The notes under the pieces were generated by a model. The model had not been told where the DNA came from. It did no database searches and worked only from the letters and a program-made list of their open reading frames with translations. From Henckelia pumila (taxonomy: Eukaryota > Streptophyta > Magnoliopsida > Lamiales > Gesneriaceae): a DNA stretch of 64,000 nt. The position numbers were made by a program, and so were the translations under genes. Each line of letters opens with the position of its first letter. The stretch's first letter is position 1. Location: the NCBI RefSeq assembly GCF_033568475.1, contig NC_133120.1, positions 84,586,151-84,650,150 of the forward strand, given 5' to 3'. Shown here one piece after another: positions 36,593 through 48,104 of this stretch.

Positions 36593-38008
36593 ATGGCAAA
36601 CCTAGCGAGTGATTATGCTCAAGGGAAATCTACTAATCGTCCTCCTCTTTTTAATGGCATAAACTACGGGTATTGGAAAAATCTTATATCCCTATATATC
36701 CAATTCGTAGACTATGACCTATGGAAAGTGACGGTGAAAGGTCCCTATACACCTATGAAAATAGTTGATGGGGTTGAAATTCCTAAGGGAATGGATGACT
36801 TTTCAAAAGAGGACATGAAATTAATTTCGCAAAATGCTAAAGCTATGAATATCTTGCATTGTTCTTTAGATATGAACGAGTACAACCGGATATCGATGTG
36901 CTCATCCGCTAAAGAGATATGGGACAAGCTAGAGATATGTCACGAAGGCACCAACCAAGTGAAAGAAACAAAGATCGACTTACTCCAACTCAAATACGAA
37001 ACATTTGAGATGGAATCCAATGAAGATGTTGACACCATGTTCCGAAGGCTTACTCAAATCATCAATGAGTTAGCACAATTGGGAGAACAATATCCTACCA
37101 AGCAAGTTTGGAGGAGAGCTCTTCGTGCCCTACCAAAAGAATGGGATGCAAAGAGAACCGCCATCATCGAATCCAACAAAGGGGACACTGCCGCCTATGA
37201 TCTTGATCAACTACATGGGACCCTAAAAACCCATGAGTTAGAAGTGTCCACAAGAAAAGAATCAAAGAAAGAAGATGTCAAGAACAAAGGGATAGCTTTG
37301 ACTACACAAGTCGAAGAAGATGACGATGATGACATGGCTCTCCTCGCAAGAAAATTCAAGAAATTCATGCGAGGAAACAAATTCAAGAAAGACAAGAAAC
37401 CTGAAAGAGAAGTGACCTGCTACAATTGTCAACAACAAGGTCACTACGCCAATGAATGCCCACTCAAGAAGAAAGTGGACAAAGGAAAGAAGAAAGCCCT
37501 ACTAGCTACCTGGAGTGATAGCGACGACGACGACGAGGAAGAAAACCTCTGCTTCATGGCTAAGAGTAATGACATCGTCTCTGACGACGATGACGAGGTA
37601 CCTACTTACGATGAACTCTTACATGCTTATAAAGATATGTTTGATATGGCTAAGGTTCTTAGAAAAGAGAATAGAAATCTTAAAAAGGAATTAGAAACTA
37701 AGGAGCATGATAACCTTAGACTTAAGGATGACCTAGATCACTTAGAAAAATCATTCAATAAATTCAATGTAAGTAGCAACAAATTGAACAACCTACTTAG
37801 CATGCAGAAATGTAGCTTTGATAAAGGAGGAATAGGCTATGGTAAGAAGTCTATAGACTTTGCTAGTCTAATAGCTAAGGCTAAGATGAGATCACCCCCT
37901 ACTTGTTCTTATTGTTGCAAATCTGGTCATGTTAGACATAAATGCAGATCATTGAAATATCAATATGTTCAAAAGTGCTATATGAAATGGAGGCCTAAGA
38001 GTACTTAA
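36593..38008 (+). CDS. Element D gag (part of fossil retroelement)
   Basis: An open frame of 471 residues from MANLASDYAQ. A UBN2-type gag core is followed by an acidic stretch and zinc knuckle CYNCQQQGHYANEC, a coiled-coil-like region, and a second knuckle, CSYCCKSGHVRHKC. Two knuckles with an acidic spacer are usual for SIRE-type copia gag. Confidence 0.85.
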   Translation: MANLASDYAQGKSTNRPPLFNGINYGYWKNLISLYIQFVDYDLWKVTVKGPYTPMKIVDGVEIPKGMDDFSKEDMKLISQNAKAMNILHCSLDMNEYNRISMCSSAKEIWDKLEICHEGTNQVKETKIDLLQLKYETFEMESNEDVDTMFRRLTQIINELAQLGEQYPTKQVWRRALRALPKEWDAKRTAIIESNKGDTAAYDLDQLHGTLKTHELEVSTRKESKKEDVKNKGIALTTQVEEDDDDDMALLARKFKKFMRGNKFKKDKKPEREVTCYNCQQQGHYANECPLKKKVDKGKKKALLATWSDSDDDDEEENLCFMAKSNDIVSDDDDEVPTYDELLHAYKDMFDMAKVLRKENRNLKKELETKEHDNLRLKDDLDHLEKSFNKFNVSSNKLNNLLSMQKCSFDKGGIGYGKKSIDFASLIAKAKMRSPPTCSYCCKSGHVRHKCRSLKYQYVQKCYMKWRPKST

Positions 38009-38299
38009 CAACTCATTAGTCGGCATTATGAGATCACAATCTAAGGGAGTTCAATATAGACCGGCTTAAAAATGCCTTGACTTGCGGCTGGTCTCCCTGT
38101 TGAACGTTGCTCTGTCCAAGGAAATAGGTTTTTAAAGTGGCCATATGCCCTACCTACTACTGGGAGCACTCTTAGAAAGTGGCGATGATGTTGCTATGAG
38201 AGACTGAACTCTTAGAAGTCTATTTTGTATCTCTCTTTTCTAACATTGTGGACCCAAAATAACTAAAGGGTACCAAAAAAATTCTTTTCAGGGAACTAG

Positions 38300-41200
38300 G
38301 AAAACTGTTCTCCCTAGCATATGGTATCTAGATAGTGGATGTTCTAGACATATGATGGGGAACAAAGAGCTACTTCAATCAGTCAAACCAAAGGAAAAGG
38401 GAATAGTCACCTTTGGAGACAACAGCAAAGGAGTCATTGAAGGCATCGGCTCAATAGGTATATCTAATTCTTGCCTAATTGATGATGTACTCCTAGTGAA
38501 AGGGCTTAAGCATAATCTACTAAGCATAAGTCAATTGTGCGATAGAGGTTATGAAGTCAAATTCACTTCCCAACACTGCACTGTATCATTTATTAGTGAC
38601 AAATCCATAAATTTCAAAGGATATAGAAGTGAAAATGTTTACAAGGTTTCTTTAAACAATTTATCTTTATCAAATATTAAAAGCCTTGTATCCTTGAATG
38701 TTGATGACAACATTCTTTGGCATAGACGACTAGGTCATGTTGGTCCTAGTACCATAGAAAAACTTTTTAAACTTGATTTAGTTGTTGGTATGCCAAAACT
38801 CAATTTAAAATTAGATTCTATTTGTGATGCATGTCAACTTGGCAAACATACAAGGGAATCTTTTAAAAGCAAAAATTTTATATCTACTTCTATGCCCCTT
38901 GAACTTCTTCACCTAGATCTATGTGGTCCATCGAGGAACGCTAGCCTAGGAGGGAAGCTTTATGCATTTGTCACTGTGGATGATTTTTCACGATTCACGT
39001 GGACATTGTTTTTAGCCCACAAAAATGATGCCTTTGATTATTTTAAAACTTTTGTGAAACGTGTTGAGAATGAGAAAAATCTTTCAATAAAACAGATCCG
39101 TAGTGACCACGAAACTGAATTTCAAAATGAGAGTTTTTCAAACTTTTGTGAAGAAAAAGGCATTGGTCATAATTTTTCTTGTCCTAGGACTCCTCAACAA
39201 AACGGGGTCGTTGAGAGGAAAAATAGGACACTTGTGGAGATTGCGAGGACCATGATATGTGAGCATTCTCTACCAAAATATTTTTGGGCTGAAGCAATGA
39301 ACACTGCCTGTTACATCATTAATCGTGTATCAATAAGGCCAATTCTCAAGAAAACTCCATATGAATTATGGAGAGGGAGAAAGCCTAACATTTCTTACTT
39401 TCGAGCTTTCGGTTCCAAATGCTACATACATAACAATGGTAAGGACAACCTTGGCAAATTTGATGCCAAATCCGACAAAGGTATCTTTCTCGGATATTCT
39501 ACCTCAAGTAAGGCCTTTAGAGTTTTTAATAAACGCACTTTACTTGTTGAAGAGTCTATGCATGTTATTTTTGATGAATCTATGTCTACTATTGTTCGCA
39601 CTAACATTGATGATGTAGAATTACTCGAAGAAGAGTTGGCTTCCTCAAGCCTAAATGATATAGATGTTTCCGTTGAGGAAACACCACTTCCGAAGGATTG
39701 GACGCTTCACAAAGATCACCCAATGGATCTTATCATCGGAAGTCCTTCAAAGGGAGTAGCCACTCGTTCTTCTCTTAATAATATTTGTAATCATCTTGCC
39801 TTTGTCTCGCATGTTGAACCTAAATGCATAGATGATGCTTTGTTAGATGATGCATGGATAATTGCGATGCAAGATAAGTTGAATGAGTTTAAACGCAATG
39901 ATGTTTGGATTCTTGTTCCTAGGCCGCATGATAGATCTATCATTGGCACTAAATGGGTGTTTAGAAATAAACTTGATGAGCATGACACTATCACTAGAAA
40001 TAAAGCTAGGCTTGTTGCTAAATGATATAGTCAAGAAGAAGACATAGATTATGATGAAACTTATGCGCCTGTTGCTAGACTAGAATCCATTCGCATGCTA
40101 CTTGCTTTTGCTTGCTCTAGAAATTTTAAGTTATTTCAAATGGATGTCAAAAGTGCCTTTCTTAATGGTGAATTGAAAGAAGAGGTTTATATTGAGCAAC
40201 CTGATGGCTTTGTTGATCTTTCTTTGCCTGATCATGTGTTTAGACTAAACAAAGCATTGTATGGTTTGAAACAAGCTCCTCGAGCTTGGTATGATAAACT
40301 GTCTACTTTCTTGCTTTCAAATGGTTTTTCAAGAGGAAAGATCGACATTACCTTATTTACCAAAAATGTCAAAAATGATCTTTTGATCGTGCAAATTTAT
40401 GTTGATGATATAATTTTTTGTTCTACTAATGAAACTCTTTGTCAAGAATTCTCTAAGTTGATGCAGGAACACTTCGAGATGAGTATGATGGGGGAACTTA
40501 ACTATTTCCTCGGATTACAAATCAAACAGTGCAAAGATGGGTTCTTTGTGAACCAAAGCAAATACATCAAGGAGATTCTAAAGAAGTTTGGAATGGAGAA
40601 CACAAAATCATCATCCACACCGATGAGCACAGCAATCAGACTCGACAAGGATGAAAATGGTAAAACTGTTGATCAATCTTCCTTTCGTAGTATGATTGGC
40701 TCCTTATTATATGCTACTGCTAGTAGACCAGACATTATGTTTAGTGTTTGCTTGTGTGCACGATTTCAATCATGTCCAAAGAAATCACATTTGTTCGCCT
40801 TAAAACGCATTTTCAAATATCTTTCAAATACTCCAAATCTCGGCTTGTGGTATTCGAAAAATTCTTTCTTTGTTTTAAAAGCTTATTGCGATGCCGACTT
40901 TGGTGGATATAAGGTGGACCGAAAAAGCACTAGTGGAACTTGTTTCTTTTTAGGAAACTATTTAGTTTCTTGGTTTTCCAAAAAGCAAAATTGTGTTGCG
41001 TTGTCAACGACCGAAGCCGAATATATGGCTGCTGGTAGTTGTTGTGCGCAAATTCTTTGGATGAAGCATCAATTGCTCGACTATGGCGTCTCTTTTTCAA
41101 AAATCCCTATTTTCTGTGACAACACTAGCGCCATATGTCTTACAAAGAATCCGATTCAACATTCGCGCACCAAACATATTGACATTCGTCATCATTTTAT

Positions 41201-41339
41201 TCGTGACCACATCGAACGAAATGAAGTTGAACTTCAATATGTTGACACAACTAATCAAATTGCTGATATTTTTACAAAACCACTAGATGAAAATACTTTT
41301 ATTCGTTTGCGTGGTGAACTTGGCATGATTGAGTTGTAA
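38300..41339 (+). pseudogene. Element D pol region (fossil)
   Basis: It contains GAG-pre-integrase HHCC (WHRRLGHVG...CDACQLGK), the integrase core (about 38.9-39.4 kb), reverse transcriptase with YVDDIIF (about 40.4 kb) and copia RNase H ending near 41.3 kb. It is described as a region only; it is broken, with about two breaks. Confidence 0.88.
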
Positions 41340-41536
41340 TCACTTGTAGGCATAAATTAAATTTAATGTCATATTAAGGGGGAGCTTAATATTAAATTCG
41401 AGCAAATTAATTTTGGATAATACAAATCAATTGTATTTATTCAAAATTAAGAAGCTCACATTTTTATGTGAATTATTTGCTTAAATGTTAAATAAAATAA
41501 ATTTTAAAGAGTCGAAATCATGCATTCTTCCTAAGG

Positions 41537-41862
41537 CAGATCGGAACCACCGCTCCAGATCGGAACCACCGATCCAGATCGGAACCTTCGATCTGTATCC
41601 CGCCACTTTTCATCTTGCGCGGTAATTTTTCCCTCCAAGATGCGGATCGGAACCACCGATCACAATCGGAACGTCCGATCCCCATCTAATCCGACTTTTC
41701 AAATTACTTTTCACCGCCTTATCTTTAATTACCGCCTCAGGATCGGAACGTCCGAAGCCTGTTCGGAGCTTCCGATCGACACGTGGCCTTACCTCAGTGG
41801 ACCGCACGATCGGAACGACCGATCCAGATCGGAGCTTCCGATCGTTCCAACCCCTATAAATA
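41537..41862 (+). promoter_or_regulatory. Element D internal promoter-like region before the extra ORF
   Basis: Nine units of the GATCGGA-N3-TCCGATC type (spacers AAC/ACG/AGC, half-sites often CCGATC) lie at 41537-41846. They are followed by TATAAATA at 41855-41862, 77 bases before the ATG at 41939. The layout copies that of the LTR promoter (array, then TATA), although the units are diverged from those of the LTR. Confidence 0.6.
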
Positions 41863-41938
41863 TCAGATCGCTCAGTCCGATTTCTTGCACCTAAAATTCT
41901 TTTCTTATCTTTATTTTATCCGATTCCAATCTATAAAA

Positions 41939-43159
41939 ATGTCTGTCAAATGCCGTCGCGATCAGGCGAGTTCTAGTCGCCCTATTATTGTCCGTGATCC
42001 TACCCAACCAGCCGTTTCTAGGCCCATTCCTGATGATTATTTACATCGTCAGATTCATCCGGGTCGTATCTTAGATACTACCTACTTGGCCCAATCTCAT
42101 CTCCTACTGTTGAACTTAATCAATTCTCAACATTGGGAATCCTTTTTCCAGCCATCTGTCCCCGACCGAATCTTTCCTCTACTGATTCACGAGTTCTATG
42201 CAAACCTTGAACTCGAATTAGGGCATGGTGATATCACCATTGCCACCATCGTTCAAGGTAGGCATATCATATTTTCTTCTGCTGATCTGTCCTCCTGGTT
42301 TGATCTTCCCAGGAATGGACCCGGTGAATACTTTTCTCAAACTTGGCCACAAAATGATCCAAACTTTGATCGTGATCTCTTTCTTTCTACTATTCTCGGT
42401 CGTCAAGCCACTGCTGCTGACGATCGAATCCATCTCAAGAGTCTTTGTCCTGATTTTCAAATCATTCAAAAACTCATCACCACATCCATAGTTCCCCGCA
42501 GTGGAGACCTCTCCACTTGCAAATATCTGGATTTATATATTCTTTTTCATATCATCTCCTCTCGACCTTTTAACCTTCCGCGCCTTGTTATGCAGACCAT
42601 GCATCACACGGCAACGACGGCTAAAAAGGTTTCCTTTCCTTTTGCCCGGTTTATTAACCGGATTTTGAGTCGTTTTGATATTGATTTTGAGGGGATCCCT
42701 TCTCTTGAAATCCAGTCGAGTCATATCATCAACCATCAGTCTATTATCAGGATGGATTTATCTTGGAATCCTGTGTATTCTCGATGGGTTGATGATTCTA
42801 GTCGAGCTTTTTCTAGATTTTCTCCTATTTCTGATTTTCATCGAGACTTTTCTTCTCTTCCTCACTCTATCCAAACCAAAGGCTTTCCGACTGGTCCGCC
42901 CAACACTGATATTCCATCCTCTTCCAGTTTTGAGGCCTTTGCGTCTACCATTGGTGATCTTCCTTTTCAGGCTCCTGAGGTTCCTCCTACACCAATAAAC
43001 CAATTTCCTAGCGACCGACTCTTCGAGGCTCTTCATCGCATTGAGACGAGTATGCACACTCATTTTACCGAGTTGACTGCTAGAGTTGCCTCTCTGGAGA
43101 CTCGATTTGATGACTTCGCCGCTCGCTACCCTCCTCCGCAACATGATGATGACTCTTAG
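41939..43159 (+). CDS. Element D extra ORF after pol, plant transposon-protein-like
   Basis: An intact ORF of 406 residues from MSVKCRRDQASSSRP. The frame is open upstream, but this ATG follows the TATA box and begins a Ser/Arg-rich start. The middle, PLLIHEFYANLELE, then TIVQGRHIIFSSADLSSWFD and LPRNGPG, resembles the widespread 'putative plant transposon protein' domain (EFYAN...V.G..V.FS...I...LGLP). The end, LFEALHRIETSMHTHFTELT and ARVASLETRFDDF, has heptad spacing of a coiled coil. I see no signal peptide and no clear membrane segment, so it does not look like an envelope. Function is unknown. SIRE-type elements are known to carry a post-pol ORF, often labelled env-like. Confidence 0.75.
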   Translation: MSVKCRRDQASSSRPIIVRDPTQPAVSRPIPDDYLHRQIHPGRILDTTYLAQSHLLLLNLINSQHWESFFQPSVPDRIFPLLIHEFYANLELELGHGDITIATIVQGRHIIFSSADLSSWFDLPRNGPGEYFSQTWPQNDPNFDRDLFLSTILGRQATAADDRIHLKSLCPDFQIIQKLITTSIVPRSGDLSTCKYLDLYILFHIISSRPFNLPRLVMQTMHHTATTAKKVSFPFARFINRILSRFDIDFEGIPSLEIQSSHIINHQSIIRMDLSWNPVYSRWVDDSSRAFSRFSPISDFHRDFSSLPHSIQTKGFPTGPPNTDIPSSSSFEAFASTIGDLPFQAPEVPPTPINQFPSDRLFEALHRIETSMHTHFTELTARVASLETRFDDFAARYPPPQHDDDS

Positions 43160-43449
43160 ATTTTTATTTTATTTTTATTTGTATTTTTTTTCTTTTCTTG
43201 CGTTGTATTAAAAATTTATTATTGTAAATGAAATTGTTGAGTACTTTTTTAATTCTATGTTTCATTACTTTTTGTTTATCACAAAGGGGGAGAATTAATG
43301 GTTAAAATATTAATTAAGATAAAATTTGTTTATCTGATAAAATTTGTTTATCCGTTAAAATCTGTTGCTTAATAAAAATTGTTTATGATTATCGTATATT
43401 TTATCTCCTGTTTTTAACCAAGTTTTGTGATCATCAAAAAGGGGGAGAT

Positions 43450-44730
43450 TGTTACGCCTTAAACGCATATAAATCTCGAATTATGAGATTAATGTTTTTA
43501 ATGCATTAACAAGTCTTATTTCTCTATGTTTTGATGATTAACAAAACTAGGTTAAAATGTTACTAATATTTACATTGAGCTTATTACAGAGTTAAAATTT
43601 TCAAGATGAATTAAGACTAAATTCATACTCAAGATCAGAAACAAAATTCGAAAAAGTTTACTGCTACGGGATCGGAAGCTCCGATTGGAGATCGGAACCT
43701 CCGATCATGATCAGAAGCATCTTCGGAAGCTAAGGGTAGATCGGAAGCTCCGATCTTGGTTCGGAAGCTCCGATCTATTTCAGGGATTTTTATAATGGTC
43801 GGAATGACGAACGGAAGCTACGAAGAACTGGATCAGAAGCTCCGATCATGGTTCGGAAGGTCCGATCATTTTCTAAGGGATTTTTATATTGTTCGGAAGC
43901 AGATCGGAGGCAACAAAGTGAAGCAGATCGGAAGCACCGAACGTGATCGGACGTTCCGATCCTGAACGGCCGCCTGATAATCTTGACCGGAAGACTTTTG
44001 CCCGACACCATATTTATTGCGCCGATCGGAAGCTCCGAAGTTGATCGGACGTTCCGATCCTGTACACCCGCGTGTCTCAGAATTCAAATTTCGGAAGCTC
44101 CGATGCAGGGATCGGAAGTTCCGATCGATGCCAAAATTTCAGCTATAAAAGGAGGCATTCTGAGGTCATTCAATCCATCCCAACATCTTCAAGTCTCTCA
44201 ATCCTCTCAAGCATCATTCAAGCCATTTGTTGAGCAATTTGTAGCCCCTTTTGAGTGTTCAAAATATATTCACATATCGAGTTGTATTCGGGGTTGTAAT
44301 ATCGAGGGTTGTTAGTTTGTGAGTTGGTTGCTCGGTTTTGTAAACACTTGTGTGTGAAGCCAAGTGTATTTTACGAGTGTTGAGGCTATCCTTGGAGCCT
44401 TTAAGGCCAAGAGTGTTGAGTTGTATCGGCGCGGTGATCGTGTCAAGTTGAAAGGCTATCTTGGAGCCATCAAGGCCAAGACGTTCGAAGTGCTAGTGGA
44501 TCCTTGGTTAATCGACTTAACCAAGAAGGGGAGACGTAGACGATTTATCGTCGAACTTCCATAAATATCTCTTATCCCTTTTACTGCTTTATTTACATTA
44601 CGCATTTATTTATCGCACTTATTATTTGATTGCTTAAGTCTTCCGCTTGCGTACTTGCATAATCGCTTTAAATTGCTAAAGTTGCCAATAGAACCTAAAT
44701 CCCCCCCCCCCCCCCCATTAGGTTCTAACA
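43450..44730 (+). repeat. Element D 3' LTR
   Basis: 1281 bases. It carries the same array and TATA box as the 5' LTR. The terminal poly-C tract is 16 C here and 12 C in the 5' copy. Confidence 0.92.
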
Positions 44731-44735
44731 CAGAT

Positions 44736-45324
44736 TTTGATATTCGATGTTCCTTGGTACCATTCACTTGCATTGCATTAGTTGTTTTACATATCATTTA
44801 TTTTGCTGTAATTTATTTGATCTTCGTACTGGGGTTTGACCCCTGTCCCTCGGGACTGCTGTGGTTTTGTTGTTATTGCCATGGCAGGTAATACAGGTGG
44901 TTCTGTTGCCTCTGGTGGTACATCTGCCAGTGGAGCCCAGGGAGGGTATTGAGTCGTTGTGAATTCCCAGTTATTATATATTATTATTGGAGTCTTTTAT
45001 TTGCCGGGGAGATGCCTCGTGTATCTGTATTGATATTTTTGCGACGTTGGAATTTGCTTGTTGATGTGTTTAGCCTTGCCGGCTTGCATGTGTTTAGTCA
45101 TGGACAGTGCGGCTGTAGGTTTGTGTGTTGTCGAATTGGACACTATTTTCGAGTATTGTATTGCTGTTTGAGTTTTTGATTTTCCCTGGTATGTCCGATT
45201 TACGGGGAGGTCATGCCGAATTTTCGGTAGGCCCAAAAGAAAAATTTTAACTCGTTTTCGCTGTTTACATTAATTACTCCTGATTGCATGATCATTAAAT
45301 ACTAATCAGAAACGGGCCCTCATA
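44736..45324 (+). repeat. Element B 3' LTR, right part
   Basis: Resumes the 5' LTR match directly after element D and its second cagat copy (44731-44735). It runs to the outer target duplication next to the MULE transposase sequence. Confidence 0.9.
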
Positions 45325-47160
45325 ATTCCCATCGACTCAAATTTGTGACAACTGCATTTTAATTCGTGAGTCTCCTTATTGAACACCACTTGCTTAGCCC
45401 TTGTATTTTTACCATGAGATATTACCTTGAACTCATGTAAAGAGTCACTAAAGTTCGAAGGTTGTTGAATGAATGTTGTGTTCAATGAATTGATAAATTC
45501 TAATTCAAACAGCTTGAATATGGTGAGTGTATAGATATCAGCAGCACAATTCAACAAAGGATTATGTTTCAAAATCATCGAAGCCTTCCCATGACGACAA
45601 CAAGTATCCTCGACCTTTTCACTTTCTCGCCAATTGCTTTGAATTTTTTCATAACTGAGCACAAAATCATACAATGAAAAGGCTTTGTCAACCATTTTCT
45701 TAAAAACAGCATTCGTACTCTCGCTTCTAGAAGTAGCCAAAAGACCCGCACTGAACTTGAGATTGCTGAAAGTAATAGCCCATTTATGTCTCAATTTATA
45801 CATGACATTCAACCATTTATGACTACTGAGATTATATTCGTCGATCATATATCTCCATGTTCCCTCAAAGTCTTCTTCAGATTCACATTGACTCATGCAC
45901 TTATGCCACAATTGTTTAAAATTTGAATCACCGTTCAAGTGACCCAAGTGTGATGGGGCATTTTGATTGATATGCCATTGACACAACCGATGATGTGCAC
46001 ATGGAAATATTGTTTCTATTGCATTCATCATTGCTCGACACTGATCCGTGAATATTGTTTCAGGCTGTTTCCCACTCATAGAAGCAAAGAAATGTTCCAA
46101 ACAACCATTCAAATGTATTCTCAGTCTCATCTGACAAGAATGCCAAACCAAACATGACATTTTGCTTGTGATGATTTATTCCAATAAAAGGGGCACATAT
46201 CAAGTTGTATCTATTAGTCTGATAAGTAGTATCGACCGATAGAACATCTCCAAAATATTCGTAATCAATCAAGCATCTGTGATCTCTAAAGAAAAAATTC
46301 ATCACTCGATTGTCATCATCTAATTGAACATTCCAATAAAAATTAGACTCAGTGTTGGACTTGTTTATAAAATAGTGAAGCAATGCAGCAGCATCCCCAT
46401 CCTCAACTTTCGTATGTTTCTTTATACGATTGAGGTGATCATATGCATCTTTTCGAACAAATCCCAAATTCTGTGGTCCTTGTGCTTCGTTTTCCATATA
46501 TGAAACTGCACTAGCTACAGAAATCCCAGCACTTACCATTGCTTCTAAGGTGGACTTTTGAGCATACGAAATGTTGCATGATGATCTCAACAAATGTCTT
46601 TGATCAGCCATAACCATTTCATGGTTATGTTCTATCACAAACTTAGCTACTTTCCATTCTCCACCATTTTGTCTCGTTATTCTCAGTTTGGCTTTACATC
46701 TAGTTCTAGATGTTGGCTTTAAGTAGATAGGAATTCTTTCGCTAGAACATTTTTCATCTTTACCACCTTGACAAGAACATTCGAAATCTTTAGCCTGGAG
46801 TTCTTTAGTGCCAGTGAAATAACATTGATCACCTTTCTTAACGCTAAAATCTTTGGCATGTGCATAATTACAATATAGCAAATAGGCATCTTCAACACCT
46901 AACAATTTGGCCAACACACAATCTATTCTCTAATTGATTTTCAAGAGATTCTGTAGATACCTGAATATGTCCAGTGTTTGAAGATTCAAAAACTACACAT
47001 TGCTCTTCATTTCTATTCTCAACTTCAACTCCAATACTGATTCCTCCCACTAAGTCTGAAACAACAAATTAACTTTCATAATTTGAAACTTAAAAGGCTA
47101 AAGATGACAATTTTCCTTACAATGATAAAAGAACTACAAACCTGGTGTATCGCTTATCAT
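45325..47160 (-). pseudogene. MULE FAR1-like transposase, N-terminal and catalytic part
   Basis: A MURA-type DNA transposase, related to the host transcription factors FHY3/FAR1. Exon 1 (47142-47160) starts ATGATAAGC; exon 2 starts at 47055. The FAR1 zinc-finger domain covers about 46.9-46.6 kb: YCNYAHAKDFSVKKG, Cys at ECSCQG and RCKAKL, and EHNHEM. The MULE DDE domain follows, with the first Asp in LSVDTTYQTN, the second in TDQCRAM, and a candidate Glu near EEDFEGTWRYM. The SWIM finger begins at ELKCSCHKFESMGI, where element B interrupts. Two frameshifts are visible, near 46.9 kb before VEDAYLLY and near 46.1 kb between WLFGTFL and ASMSGKQ, so this copy is inactive. Intact full length would be near 750 residues. 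Confidence 0.88.
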
Positions 47161-47684
47161 ATTATCGATTTCGCATAAGAGATTATGAATGAACAATGAC
47201 CTACATAAAAATCAAACAAAAATTCAATTAAAGATTTTCATTTATTATTTATCACTAAAGAAACTATTTTTTCAACTGCATAAAGAACTTTCAACTTTTA
47301 CGTGAAAAACAAGTGCCTAAAAGAGCTTATAAAATTCACATTTGCAAGATTAAAAATTCTGATATGATTGGTAATTTTCAAAGTGTTCATTTTTTTATTA
47401 TTAAAACTTAAATTTATCATAAACACCTCAAACATAAAATAAAAAGATGTTTTTTTATTATAAATTATTATGCAACGTATGGATTACTAATTTACTATTG
47501 TTTTATCTTATAAAAAAATGATCCTGATTAATTACCACTAATTAAATTAATTAAAAAACTATAAAGCTGATTGTTGGAGTTACCAGTAGATTGGTGTGTG
47601 AAACTTTACGAAGGCAGCTCATAAATCACAAAAATATACAAAATGTGTTGTCTATAATTAATAAAACCCTTTTTTTACCACTAA

Positions 47685-47717
<33 letters not shown>

Positions 47718-48104
47718 CCCCTTTTTTCAACATTTATTGAAAGTGATAAGGCGCCACTAATTTCATTTCATTCCATTACATAATAATAATGATAATTTAT
47801 AAACTGTATATAACCATATGTATATATATATAAACCAATAAAATACAGAATTAAATAGCTAAGGAAAAAAAAGTACTTGGCATGAGGAAGATGATAGGCT
47901 AAATGCAAAATTTTTTTACAGCAGCACGGCAATGATGGGTGATGCTCCGGCGGCAAAGGCAATGGAGGAGGAAGAAAGGTTTTTTAAAAGGAATTTGACG
48001 GTGGTTGATGAAAATTTTGATGAAGAAAACGTGTGATGTTAGTAAAAAATTCGGTGGATGTGATTGAAAAAATTGACGCGAATTTCCCTCCAATTTGGTA
48101 AACA
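47161..48104. other. MULE interior, 5' side of the transposase gene
   Basis: Non-coding. It contains an (ATA)n microsatellite at about 47685-47715. It presumably holds the transposase promoter and 5' UTR introns. A 68-codon open frame at its right end adjoins the TIR and has no recognisable domain. Confidence 0.5.

Larger units (their letters stand above)
35272..44730 (+). mobile_element. Element D: SIRE-like Ty1/copia retrotransposon with an extra ORF (fossil)
   Basis: LTRs at 35272-36549 and 43450-44730 flank an internal region with primer site GGTATCAGAGCC, gag (36.6-38.0 kb), pol (about 38.3-41.3 kb, order PR-INT-RT-RH) and an extra ORF (41939-43159). The target duplication cagat lies at 35267-35271 and 44731-44735, inside the 3' LTR of element B. 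Purine tract AAAAAGGGGGAGA precedes the 3' LTR. Gag and RT style and the post-pol ORF point to the SIRE/Maximus lineage. The LTRs differ by about 14 substitutions in 1.28 kb (1.1%), roughly 0.4 Myr at 1.3e-8. Pol is broken, with about two breaks; the rest looks whole. Confidence 0.92.
19617..45324 (+). mobile_element. Element B: Ty3/gypsy chromovirus LTR retrotransposon (fossil), host of C and D
   Basis: The 5' LTR (19617-21513) starts TGTAAAGACCC. The 3' LTR starts at 33943 and is completed after element D at 45324. The target duplication attcc lies at 19612-19616 and 45325-45329. The primer site TGGTATCAGAGC follows the 5' LTR at 21516. Gag lies at about 21.8-22.8 kb, protease with DTGASHSF at about 23.0 kb, reverse transcriptase at about 23.6-24.4 kb, then RNase H (interrupted by C), integrase at about 32.5-33.4 kb and a chromodomain-like end at about 33.65-33.8 kb. 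Gene order and chromodomain indicate a chromovirus, probably Tekay/Del lineage. The LTRs differ by roughly 34 substitutions over about 1.89 kb (1.8%), about 0.7 Myr at 1.3e-8. It is broken, with several breaks besides the two insertions. Confidence 0.92.

Noticed and set aside
41537-41850. Regularly repeated ATCGGA units as a CRISPR-like array
   Set aside because: Spacing is irregular, units are short palindromes, and the sequence lies inside a plant retroelement; no CRISPR features apply.
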